From contig CAIJMQ010000068.1 of NCBI GenBank assembly GCA_903821905.1, positions 1 through 19,452 on the forward strand: 19,452 nucleotides of DNA, given 5' to 3'. The notes beneath the pieces were generated by a model. That model saw only the letters and a program-made list of their open reading frames with translations. It was not told where the DNA came from and did no database searches. Origin of the DNA: an uncultured bacterium (GTDB lineage Bacteria > CAIJMQ01). Positions 6,196 to 13,180 of the stretch are shown here, piece after piece (within the stretch, counting starts at the first letter, position 1; each line of letters starts with the position of its first letter). The position numbers and the translations under genes were made by a program.

Positions 6196-7122
6196 ATGAT
6201 AAAACTAATTGCGCTTATTGGTCCTACTGCCGTTGGTAAAACGGAGATTAGCCACGAGCTTGCAGAGAAATTCCCTTTGGAAATTGTTTCATGTGATTCT
6301 ATGCAGGTATACCGCGATATGGACATAGGGACAGCAAAACCGTCATCCGAAGAGAGGGAAAAAGATTGCTACCATATGATTGATGTTGTCTCTCCTGATT
6401 ATCATTACAGCGCGGGAGAATATGCGCTTGATGCGGCTAAAGTAATTGAGGGTATAGTAAACCGTGGCAGAATCCCATTGATTTCAGGGGGCAGCGGTTT
6501 ATATCTTGATGCTCTTGTTTACGGTATCTCTTCTATGCCTAAAGCAGACCTAACTTTCAGAAAAAAATTAAGCCAGGAATCAGATAAAAAAGGAAGCACT
6601 TTTTTGCATAAGATATTAAAAGAAATAGACCCCGAATCAGCGGAAAAGATTCATACTAATGATTTAAAAAGAATAATCCGGGCTCTGGAAGTTTATCATC
6701 TTGCGGGTGAACCGATGTCTGAAATTCAAAAAATAAAAAGCAAGATTGTGGAATATAATTGTCTCCTAATAGGTGTTACCAGAGAAAGAGATGAGTTATA
6801 TAAAAGAATAGAGATGAGAGTAGATAGTATGTTTGATAATGGACTAGTTGAGGAAGTGCAGACACTTATGGAGAAAGGTTATAATCCCGAGCTTTCCTCG
6901 TTTCAGGCATTGGGTTATAAGGAAGTAGTGAAATACTTAAATGGTAAATTCACTCTTGAAGAGGCGAAGAAGAAGGTTAAAACAAGCACGCGGAATTTTG
7001 CCAAACGCCAGTTCACATATTTTAGAAAAAACAAAGACATAAAATGGTTTACATTAGACAGCGAAAAACAAAAAGTTTTCGAAGAAGTGGGAAAATTTAT
7101 CTCTGACGGGGGAAACGGTTAA
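6196..7122 (+). CDS. miaA: tRNA dimethylallyltransferase
   Basis: MiaA transfers a dimethylallyl group to N6 of A37 in tRNAs that read codons starting with U. The 308-residue protein has the P-loop GPTAVGKT (9-16), the catalytic and tRNA-contact segment SCDSMQVYRDMDIGTAKP (32-49, Asp34), YHMIDVVSP (59-67), ISGGSGLYLDAL (96-107) and the conserved DLKRIIRALEVY helix. Its length is normal for the family. The ATG lacks a Shine-Dalgarno site and lies a few bases after the predicted transcription start, so the message may be essentially leaderless. The gene stands alone, and its TAA stop overlaps the stop of the converging methyltransferase gene. No miaB or hfq lies beside it. Confidence 0.96.
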   Translation: MIKLIALIGPTAVGKTEISHELAEKFPLEIVSCDSMQVYRDMDIGTAKPSSEEREKDCYHMIDVVSPDYHYSAGEYALDAAKVIEGIVNRGRIPLISGGSGLYLDALVYGISSMPKADLTFRKKLSQESDKKGSTFLHKILKEIDPESAEKIHTNDLKRIIRALEVYHLAGEPMSEIQKIKSKIVEYNCLLIGVTRERDELYKRIEMRVDSMFDNGLVEEVQTLMEKGYNPELSSFQALGYKEVVKYLNGKFTLEEAKKKVKTSTRNFAKRQFTYFRKNKDIKWFTLDSEKQKVFEEVGKFISDGGNG

Positions 7123-7895
7123 CCTTTCTGCAGAACATAATGAAGATATTCTTTTTTCTTTGTAAAGAAAGATTTATATATACCGGTTTCCTTTGTCCCT
7201 GCGAATTCCTTGATTGGTCTATGAAGAATTTTCGGCGCTAATTTAGCAATAAGCGCCTTTCTTCTTTCTTGGTCCAATTCCAGAGCCTTAATAACACCGG
7301 GTGTTATAATTTCTTCTTTTATGATTTTCATTTTTGAGTTATTTAATTGTTTTCTTAGAGTCTCCATTGATTCTTTGTCTCTTAAATCTGCAAACAGAAG
7401 ATACCCTCCAGGCTTAAGAACTCTATAAACTTCCTTCAAGAACTGTCCCATATCAGAATAACGATGGGAAGATTCTACGTTAATCACTGCATCAAAATTC
7501 TTATCTGGCCAGGGCAAGTTTGATGCGTTTCCACAGAAAAAAGACAATCCTTTAACAGAATAATACCTGTTGCAAAACTCAATAGCTTTTTTACAAAGGT
7601 CTAGCCCCATAACGGATTTAGGAGTGAAGTATCTTGCTATATAAGAAGCTCCACCACCTCTTCCGCATCCGACTTCCAAAATGTCCAAACCTTCCAATCC
7701 GATAGAACTGGCAACATGATTGTATAGTTGTATGGAATATCTGTTGATTTCATCTTCTTTTTTTAGTTCTATTTTCTTGTTATCAGCATAACCATAATTA
7801 AGAAAGATTACCTCTCCTTTTTTATCCAAACTGCTTATATACCAATACAAAACTTTCCAGAACGGGTTCAATAACCTGGCTCTTTTTATTCCCAT
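7119..7895 (-). CDS. Class I SAM-dependent methyltransferase (phthiotriol-methyltransferase-like)
   Basis: The 258-residue protein has a Rossmann-type methyltransferase core. Motif I is ILEVGCGRGGGASYIAR (72-88), the acidic end of strand 2 is GLDL (97-100), then GNASNLPWPDKNFDAVINVE (122-141) and VLKPGGYLLFADLRD (159-173). The glycine-rich motif I and the NVESSH segment recall mycobacterial phthiotriol dimycocerosate methyltransferases and related lipid or quinone methylases, so a small or lipid substrate is more likely than RNA or protein. It begins 9 bases after the stop of the acyltransferase gene upstream and is probably co-transcribed with it. There is no clear Shine-Dalgarno site. The exact substrate is not predictable. 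Confidence 0.82.
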   Translation of the reverse strand: MGIKRARLLNPFWKVLYWYISSLDKKGEVIFLNYGYADNKKIELKKEDEINRYSIQLYNHVASSIGLEGLDILEVGCGRGGGASYIARYFTPKSVMGLDLCKKAIEFCNRYYSVKGLSFFCGNASNLPWPDKNFDAVINVESSHRYSDMGQFLKEVYRVLKPGGYLLFADLRDKESMETLRKQLNNSKMKIIKEEIITPGVIKALELDQERRKALIAKLAPKILHRPIKEFAGTKETGIYKSFFTKKKEYLHYVLQKG

Positions 7896-7904
7896 ATTAT
7901 CTGC

Positions 7905-8678
7905 TTAGATACACTTATTGGAAAGTTTTTTACAAGCTTCTATCTGTCTTTCTCTGATATCTTTTTGCAAGTCTTTCTTATTACTGTAATCGGAAGGGTT
8001 TATGGGTTCTGAAAAGTAAAAACGATATGGGATTTTTTTATTTCTTTCCATATACCTTATGCTCTCCATTCCCTTTGAAACAAATAGTTTTTTTTGGTGT
8101 TTTTCAGGTATCCATGCAGCTGTCGGAACAATGGGGACATTTGCTTCCATTCCCAGACTGGCAGCTCCGGAATGATTTATTCTGGAAGAAAGGTCTAATA
8201 TATTCCCATTTTCGTCAAAAAGATATCTTGAAGCACCGTCATTAGTTAAAGCGACTAAGTCATTTGTATTCTTAAGCCACATAATGCTCATTTCCTTTGT
8301 TCTTCTGTAATCTTCCCGAGAAGCTTGTCCGCCCGTTTTAACGGGGACTTGTTCGAGAAGGTTGCATAGAGGACCCAAACCCGGTTTTGAAAAAGCATCT
8401 TCATCTATCCATCCGTGTATTTTTCTTCCGATAGTAACACCGATAACAGATGAATCAAAATATAAACAATGATGCGAAACAATTATGCAGGGACCATTAG
8501 GAATGTTATTTAGTCCTTCAGGTTGTACGTCTAAATATCTGTTTATCAAAGGGGCAGCGATTCTTGTTTTAACCCCTTGATAGAAAATAATTTTTATTGT
8601 CCTGTTTTGCAACAAGTATTGATAATTCTTATCTTTTCTGTCTGTCATTTTCCTTGTAACCCTGAATTTCCCGGGCAT
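7905..8678 (-). CDS. PlsC-like lysophospholipid acyltransferase family protein
   Basis: The protein (257 residues from this start) carries the acyltransferase catalytic motif H-x4-D (His70 to Asp75, HCLYFD), preceded by NIPNGPCIIVSH. NVPIVPTAAWIPE (180-192) matches the family's fourth block. The third block, normally PEGTRS, reads NDGASR (146-151), so the usual Pro-Glu is replaced by Asn-Asp. Members transfer acyl chains to glycerolipids or related acceptors at the inner face of the membrane. No clear transmembrane helix is visible. The first ATG has no Shine-Dalgarno site; a second in-frame ATG (codon 11, 8646-8648) follows AAGGA closely and may be the true start. The methyltransferase gene follows 9 bases downstream. 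Confidence 0.8.
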   Translation of the reverse strand: MPGKFRVTRKMTDRKDKNYQYLLQNRTIKIIFYQGVKTRIAAPLINRYLDVQPEGLNNIPNGPCIIVSHHCLYFDSSVIGVTIGRKIHGWIDEDAFSKPGLGPLCNLLEQVPVKTGGQASREDYRRTKEMSIMWLKNTNDLVALTNDGASRYLFDENGNILDLSSRINHSGAASLGMEANVPIVPTAAWIPEKHQKKLFVSKGMESIRYMERNKKIPYRFYFSEPINPSDYSNKKDLQKDIRERQIEACKKLSNKCI

Positions 8679-8774
8679 TTTTTTGTGTATGGATTTCGGA
8701 AATCTATGTGAGTATGAATATCAACTATGGGGATTTTGCTTATTTCTTTATATAAGTTTCCCCAAACACTCATC

Positions 8775-8804
8775 TTGGATTTTGATTTTCTTTACTGTTA
8801 TAAT
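8775..8804 (+). promoter_or_regulatory. Extended -10 promoter of the LpxL-like operon
   Basis: TTGGAT (8775-8780), an 18-base spacer and a perfect TATAAT (8799-8804), with TGT immediately before it, form an extended -10 promoter. The predicted start near 8811 leaves a leader of about 80 bases, in which I see no ribosome-binding site. Confidence 0.6.
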
Positions 8805-8890
8805 CCATTTTAACAAAAACCGACGATTATGGGAATATTTTTCTCTTTAGTTTTCAAAGAAAATCGGCAATGAACCTTATTTAATAAAGA

Positions 8891-9772
8891 ATGATTGAGT
8901 ATATTTCATATCTGTTTGCTCGATTTATAGCTGTATCTTGCCCGGATCCTATAAAGTACTGGATAGCTTTAAGGGTTGCCAACATATATTTTATTTTTAA
9001 TAGAAGCGGGAGGCGAGCAATACTAAAAAATTTCAATCATATCCCATCCTCTAAAAATAAAGTCCAGTCCTCGCAGGAAGTGTTCCGCAATTTTTCTAAG
9101 TATTTGGCGGATTTCCTTTTTATTTCCCAATTGAATAAATATAACTGGGATAAATGGGTGAAGATGGTTAATAGAGAATATTTTGATGAAGCTTATAGGG
9201 AGGGAAAAGGAATTATAGCTTTGACAGCACATATCGGAAACTGGGAATTGGGCGGGATAATACTTTCACTTGTAGGTTATCCTACTTCAGCAATAGTTTT
9301 ACCTCAGCGTAATAGAGCGGTAAATGATATTTTTTTTAGGCAACGCAGGTCTAAAGGGCTGAAATCCATATTTCTAGGAGCTAATTTAAGGGAAAGTTTC
9401 AAGAGGTTAAGAGCTGGCGAAGTAGTAGCTATTCTGGGAGATAGAAATTTCAGAGCTTTAAAAACCATTAAAAATAAATCTTCAGATGATGTAAATGGCG
9501 TAGAAGTAGAATTATTCGGTAAAAAAGCCTATCTACCGAAAGGACCCGCTGTTTTAGCATATTGGACGCAAGCTCTTATACTTCCTGGATTTACCATAAG
9601 AGGTAAAGATAATAAATATACTCTACATTTTGAGCGTCCCATACAAATTGAAAGGTGCGAAAATAAAGAAGAGTTTATCAAAGTAAATACACAGAAAATA
9701 GCCACAGTGATAGAAAAATACGTAAACCTTCATCCTGAACAGTGGTGTGTTTTTGAGGAAATATGGAAGTGA
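8891..9772 (+). CDS. LpxL/HtrB-family lipid acyltransferase
   Basis: The 293-residue protein has the hallmarks of late lipid A acyltransferases. There is a hydrophobic N-terminal segment (about 1-30), the catalytic H-x4-E motif HIGNWE (114-119), LGDRNF (182-187), and the block GKKAYLPKGPAVLAYWTQA followed by LPGF (210-233). Such enzymes add secondary acyl chains to lipid A precursors at the inner membrane, but relatives acylate other glycolipids, for example phosphatidylinositol mannosides in actinobacteria. Its presence favours a diderm host. No other lipid A gene is in the window, so the acceptor is uncertain. It heads a plus-strand operon; the glycosyltransferase start overlaps its 3' end. 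The ATG lacks a Shine-Dalgarno site. Confidence 0.85.
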   Translation: MIEYISYLFARFIAVSCPDPIKYWIALRVANIYFIFNRSGRRAILKNFNHIPSSKNKVQSSQEVFRNFSKYLADFLFISQLNKYNWDKWVKMVNREYFDEAYREGKGIIALTAHIGNWELGGIILSLVGYPTSAIVLPQRNRAVNDIFFRQRRSKGLKSIFLGANLRESFKRLRAGEVVAILGDRNFRALKTIKNKSSDDVNGVEVELFGKKAYLPKGPAVLAYWTQALILPGFTIRGKDNKYTLHFERPIQIERCENKEEFIKVNTQKIATVIEKYVNLHPEQWCVFEEIWK

Positions 9773-10452
9773 TAAAAATGAAGATATGCGTGTTAATTCC
9801 TGCTTATAACGAGAGTAAAAGAATCAGTAAGTTAATTTCCCAAATCCTTCAATTAGAAGAGATTGCAGGAATAATTGTAGTAGATGATGGGTCTATTGAT
9901 TCTACTTATGAAGAAGCAAAAAGCACAGGAACAATCGTTTTAAGACACGAGAAAAACATGGGCAAAGGTGCTGCCTTGAGAACGGGATTTTCTTATGTAA
10001 AAAGTAAAGACTTTAATGCAATTATAACAATGGATGGAGACGGACAGCATAATTGGAAAGAAATTCCCAACTTCATAGAAGTATATAAAAAAGGCGGTGC
10101 TGATGTTATCGTAGGGTCTAGGATGAAAAAATGTGAAAATATGCCAACGGCACGGTATTTAACCAATCGTTTCACTTCTTTTGTTACTTCTCTTCTTGGT
10201 AAATGTAATGTTACAGACAGCCAGTCTGGGTTCAGGCTAATATCAACAGATGTGCTTAAGAATATAGAACTGTCTACCTCTAAATTTGAGATAGAATCAG
10301 AAGTTATAATCAAAGCAGGACGCAAGGGTTTCAATATTAAAGAAATACCCATTTCTACTGTTTATCTCGCAGATTCAACAAAAAGAAGCAAAATTCATCC
10401 TATAATAGATACTCTAAGATTTTTCAGGTTTGTAATGAGAAATCTATTATAA
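9763..10452 (+). CDS. Family 2 glycosyltransferase, dolichol-phosphate-mannose-synthase-like
   Basis: The 229-residue GT-A glycosyltransferase opens with VLIPAYNESKRI (10-21). It has DDGS (41-44), the metal-binding DGDGQH (91-96), VGSRM (117-121) and the acceptor-site segment DSQSGFRLIS (152-161). These are typical of polyprenyl-phosphate mannosyl/glucosyl transferases without C-terminal membrane helices, so the enzyme is probably peripheral to the membrane and uses a nucleotide-sugar donor. The ATG chosen overlaps the acyltransferase gene by 10 bases. A second in-frame ATG at 9778, just after that gene's stop and with GGAAG upstream, is equally plausible and would give 224 residues. Coupling to the acyltransferase suggests a shared glycolipid pathway, which is an inference. 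Confidence 0.88.
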   Translation: MEVIKMKICVLIPAYNESKRISKLISQILQLEEIAGIIVVDDGSIDSTYEEAKSTGTIVLRHEKNMGKGAALRTGFSYVKSKDFNAIITMDGDGQHNWKEIPNFIEVYKKGGADVIVGSRMKKCENMPTARYLTNRFTSFVTSLLGKCNVTDSQSGFRLISTDVLKNIELSTSKFEIESEVIIKAGRKGFNIKEIPISTVYLADSTKRSKIHPIIDTLRFFRFVMRNLL

Positions 10453-10464
10453 AAAATCTATCAA

Positions 10465-11133
10465 ATGTTTAATGAAAAGCAGGATTACAAAATATTACGC
10501 GAGAATATGGTGGAGTCCCATATAAAACCAAGAGGGATAAAGGATGAAAGGGTATTGGAAGTTATGAGAGAAATTCCCAGGCATCTCTTTGTTTCGGAAT
10601 CAGAAAGTTCCTATGCATATGAAGATTTCCCCCTTTCTATAGGTAATGAGCAAACAATTTCCCAGCCATACATTGTGGCTTTGATGACCGAATTACTTCA
10701 ACTAAAAGGAGACGAAAGGGTTTTGGAAATAGGGACAGGTTCCGGGTATCAGACAGCTATTTTGAGCAAGCTTGCCCAAGAGGTTTATACTATTGAAAAT
10801 ATAGAATCTCTTGCTTTAAAATCAGAAAAATTATTTGAAAAATTAGGATATGAGAACGTAAAAATAAAAGTGGGAGATGGTACGCAAGGTTGGACTAAGT
10901 ATTCGCCTTATAATAGCATAATAGTAACAGCCGGAGCTCCCAAAATCCCGGAACCTCTTATTGAACAGCTTGCAGAGAATGGCAAGATTATCATCCCTGT
11001 TGGTAATTATTTCTCACAGAGTTTGGTTGTAGGCGAAAAGATAAAAGATGAATTGATAACAAAAACAATCTGTGGCTGTATGTTTGTCCCTTTAATAGGT
11101 AAATACGGATGGGATAATTCTATTCAAATGTAA
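10465..11133 (+). CDS. pcm: Protein-L-isoaspartate O-methyltransferase
   Basis: This 222-residue enzyme methylates isoaspartyl residues that arise by protein ageing, starting their repair, with SAM as donor. Diagnostic segments are REIPRHLFV (35-43), the QTISQPYIVALM substrate-binding stretch (63-74), motif I VLEIGTGSGYQTAIL (86-100), and IIVTAGAPKIPEPLIEQL followed by GKIIIPVG. The length is normal for bacterial Pcm. It lies 12 bases after the glycosyltransferase stop and is likely the last gene of that operon. There is no Shine-Dalgarno site, and an alternative in-frame ATG at codon 15 exists. Pcm produces S-adenosylhomocysteine, which the next gene (ahcY) removes. Confidence 0.93.
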   Translation: MFNEKQDYKILRENMVESHIKPRGIKDERVLEVMREIPRHLFVSESESSYAYEDFPLSIGNEQTISQPYIVALMTELLQLKGDERVLEIGTGSGYQTAILSKLAQEVYTIENIESLALKSEKLFEKLGYENVKIKVGDGTQGWTKYSPYNSIIVTAGAPKIPEPLIEQLAENGKIIIPVGNYFSQSLVVGEKIKDELITKTICGCMFVPLIGKYGWDNSIQM

Positions 11134-11198
11134 ATTACAGGGAAAAATTCCATAAGAAACAGCTATAAGCTATAATCAAGCACCGAGTTTCTGACTTA

Positions 11199-11227
11199 TT
11201 GCCAATAATTTTTTGAAAGAATATAAT
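11199..11227 (+). promoter_or_regulatory. ahcY promoter
   Basis: TTGCCA (11199-11204), a 17-base spacer and a perfect TATAAT (11222-11227) predict a start near 11234. The leader would be about 15 bases and contains the AGGAG site at 11238-11242. That short leader leaves no room for a SAH riboswitch. Confidence 0.7.
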
Positions 11228-11248
11228 AAGTTTAAATAGGAGTGTGTT

Positions 11249-12505
11249 ATGGATTATGAGATAAAAGACATTTCACTTGCAGGCGAAGGTAAATTAAAAA
11301 TTGAATGGGCAGGTGGAAGAATGCCTGTTCTTAGATTAATAAGGGAAAGATTTCAGAAAGAAAAACCACTTAAAGGATTGAAAGTCGGGGCGTGTTTACA
11401 TGTAACAAGTGAAACTGCGAATCTGATGATTACTCTAAAAGAAGGAGGTGCTTCCGTTTATCTTTGTGCTTCAAATCCGCTCTCAACCCAGGATGATGTT
11501 GCTGCTTCTTTGGTGAAGGATTATGAAATTCCCGTATTTGCTATTAAGGGTGAAGACAGAGATTCTTACTATCAGCATATACAAAAAGTTTTAGATAGCG
11601 GGCTTCAATATACTATGGATGATGGTGCTGATTTGGTTTCAACGTTGCATTCATCCCGTAGGGAACTTCTTCCCAATATTATTGGAGGCAGTGAGGAGAC
11701 AACGACAGGTATTATTAGGCTGCGCGCAATGGAAAAAGACGGTAAGCTCCCTTATCCTCTTATTTCGGTTAACGATGCTAATACTAAGTATTTGTTTGAT
11801 AACCGTTACGGTACGGGCCAGAGCACGATTGATGGAATATTGAGAGCTACGAATAAACTTTTAGCAGGAAGTAACTTTGTTGTCTGTGGTTATGGATGGT
11901 GTGGAAGAGGAATTGCTACCCGGGCAAAAGGATTAGGTGCAAGAGTCACCGTTACGGAAGTTTCTCCTTTAAAAGCATTGGAAGCAATTATGGATGGATT
12001 TGAAGTGAAAACTCTTGTTGAAGCTTGCCCGACTGCAGATATAATCGTAACTGCTACAGGGGATTTGCATGTTGTCCGGGAAGAACATTTTATAAAGCTG
12101 AAAGACGGAGCTATCTTGTCAAATTCAGGACATTTCAATGTTGAAATAGATATAGATACATTAGAAAAAATTTCAAATGGAAAAAGAAGAATCAGAGGTT
12201 TTATTGATGAATATATTTTAGAGGGAGGCAAGAAAATCTATCTTTTAGCTGAAGGAAGACTTGTTAACTTAGCTTGTGCTGAAGGCCATCCTTCCGAGGT
12301 TATGGATATGAGTTTTGCAAACCAGGCGCTTTCCTGTGAGTACATAAAGGATAACGCGAAGACCTTGAAGAATAAAGTATATAATGTTCCTACCGTGATT
12401 GATGAGGAAATAGCTCGGCTTAAGTTGGAATCTATGAATACCTCTATAGATGTTCTCACCCCCGAGCAGAAGAAGTATCTTGCTTCTTGGGATATGGGAA
12501 CGTAA
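11249..12505 (+). CDS. ahcY: Adenosylhomocysteinase
   Basis: AhcY reversibly splits S-adenosylhomocysteine into adenosine and homocysteine using bound NAD, relieving product inhibition of methyltransferases. Visible motifs are [10 protein letters not shown] (51-60), [11 protein letters not shown] (76-86), DDGAD (124-128), [10 protein letters not shown] (149-158), [19 protein letters not shown] (174-192, with the substrate lysine and aspartate), the NAD loop CGYGWCGRG (213-221) and [10 protein letters not shown] (291-300). At 418 residues it lacks the insertion of the long proteobacterial/eukaryotic form. Together with NPLSTQDD and the ending YLASWDMGT, this marks the archaeal/Thermotoga type. 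It has its own promoter, AGGAG 6 bases before the ATG, and two methyltransferase genes nearby (pcm and 7119-7895). Confidence 0.96.
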   Translation: MDYEIKDISLAGEGKLKIEWAGGRMPVLRLIRERFQKEKPLKGLKVGACLHVTSETANLMITLKEGGASVYLCASNPLSTQDDVAASLVKDYEIPVFAIKGEDRDSYYQHIQKVLDSGLQYTMDDGADLVSTLHSSRRELLPNIIGGSEETTTGIIRLRAMEKDGKLPYPLISVNDANTKYLFDNRYGTGQSTIDGILRATNKLLAGSNFVVCGYGWCGRGIATRAKGLGARVTVTEVSPLKALEAIMDGFEVKTLVEACPTADIIVTATGDLHVVREEHFIKLKDGAILSNSGHFNVEIDIDTLEKISNGKRRIRGFIDEYILEGGKKIYLLAEGRLVNLACAEGHPSEVMDMSFANQALSCEYIKDNAKTLKNKVYNVPTVIDEEIARLKLESMNTSIDVLTPEQKKYLASWDMGT

Positions 12506-12522
12506 GGAAGGGAAAAGTTACC

Positions 12523-12577
12523 CCGAGGAATGCGGAGCATTCCCGGGACTAAGTCCTCGGAATCTTTCTAAGATTCC
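12523..12577. repeat. Cluster of three abutting palindromes
   Basis: Three perfect or near-perfect hairpins with 3-base loops follow each other. The first is GGAATGC/GCATTCC (12527-12543). The second is CCCGGGAC/GTCCTCGG (12542-12560), with one mismatch and one G-T pair. The third is GGAATCTT/AAGATTCC (12559-12577). Neighbouring arms share two bases. CCGAGGA (12523-12529) can also pair with TCCTCGG (12554-12560), an alternative outer stem. Similar words flank it (GGGAAAAGT at 12511 and GGGAAAGT at 12581). The cluster is more GC-rich than its surroundings and no U-tract follows it directly. It looks like a REP-like palindromic repeat unit. Confidence 0.7.
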
Positions 12578-12583
12578 AGAGGG

Positions 12584-12654
12584 AAAGTAAAAAGGCGAAA
12601 CTGAATTTAATTTTGAATTTTTAATTGTGGTTCTAACTTTTTCGTTTTTACTTT
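12584..12654. terminator. Long A/T-rich inverted repeat, possible bidirectional terminator
   Basis: AAAGTAAAAA (12584-12593) pairs perfectly with TTTTTACTTT (12645-12654). After a 2-base bulge the pairing continues for five more pairs (CGAAA 12596-12600 with TTTCG 12640-12644). The loop of about 39 bases is A/T-rich. It sits between the converging ends of ahcY and the archease gene with a T-rich right arm, so termination in either direction is possible. The large loop makes it atypical; it could also be part of a mobile palindromic element with the hairpins to its left. Confidence 0.4.
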
Positions 12655-12667
12655 TAACTTCAATAAA

Positions 12668-13084
12668 TCATACGTCAAAGATAATTGTTGTCTGCCAATT
12701 CCCAGAAGTGTCTTTTTTGATTTCCAACTGATGATAAGTTGCAGCTTTTATTTGTTGTTTTAGAGGTATTTTTCTGAAATCTATTTTTTCGCCTTCCAGA
12801 GATGCTAAAAGAGAAGTTTCCTTTAAGGTCTCTATATTAAATTTTTTGAATATATAGCCATTATCGGAAAGAAATAATAATTCATTTAACCATCTGACCA
12901 GAAGGTCTTCCAAGTCTGCACCTTCCAATTCTATTTTTTTAGTTTCTTTGTTTTTTATCTTATCCAAATCTATCATCTGTGAAATCATTGCACAAGCGGC
13001 AGTCGCAAAAAGGTCTTCTAAATCTTTTCCCTCGACAGAAATACCTATGTCTGCAGTGTGGTCAATTAGTTTGTAGTTACCCAT
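12668..13084 (-). CDS. Archease, activator of RNA ligase RtcB
   Basis: Archease is a small protein that speeds the guanylylation step and turnover of the RNA ligase RtcB. The 138-residue protein shows the family signature: YKLIDHTADIGI near the N-terminus (metal-binding Asp12), LVRWLNELLFL in the middle, KAATYH (113-118) and the conserved C-terminal aspartate in IIFDV. It follows gyrA on the same strand after 96 bases and could be co-transcribed with it. Its partner rtcB lies on the other side of gyrA, on the opposite strand. There is no Shine-Dalgarno site before the ATG. The 96-base gap upstream contains only weak hairpins and no promoter I can defend. Confidence 0.93.
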   Translation of the reverse strand: MGNYKLIDHTADIGISVEGKDLEDLFATAACAMISQMIDLDKIKNKETKKIELEGADLEDLLVRWLNELLFLSDNGYIFKKFNIETLKETSLLASLEGEKIDFRKIPLKQQIKAATYHQLEIKKDTSGNWQTTIIFDV

Positions 13085-13180
13085 TGCAGTATTTGAAGAT
13101 GATAGACAACCACCATGTCGGAGATGATGTGTGCTGAGTTCCCCTATGCAACTCTTGGGTCACTAGGACGATACAAAGAT

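Noticed and set aside
11134-11248. SAH riboswitch upstream of ahcY
   Set aside because: The predicted transcription start leaves only about 15 bases of leader, and I see no conserved SAH-riboswitch stems in the preceding 100 bases.
11890-12540. Minus-strand ORFs across ahcY
   Set aside because: They are shadows of the well-conserved AhcY frame and have no family features or start signals.
13085-13180. Possible small RNA or tRNA-like element between archease and gyrA
   Set aside because: Only 4-5 base-pair stems (GAGTT/AACTC and GACA/TGTC) are present, with no T-loop, anticodon arm or promoter.
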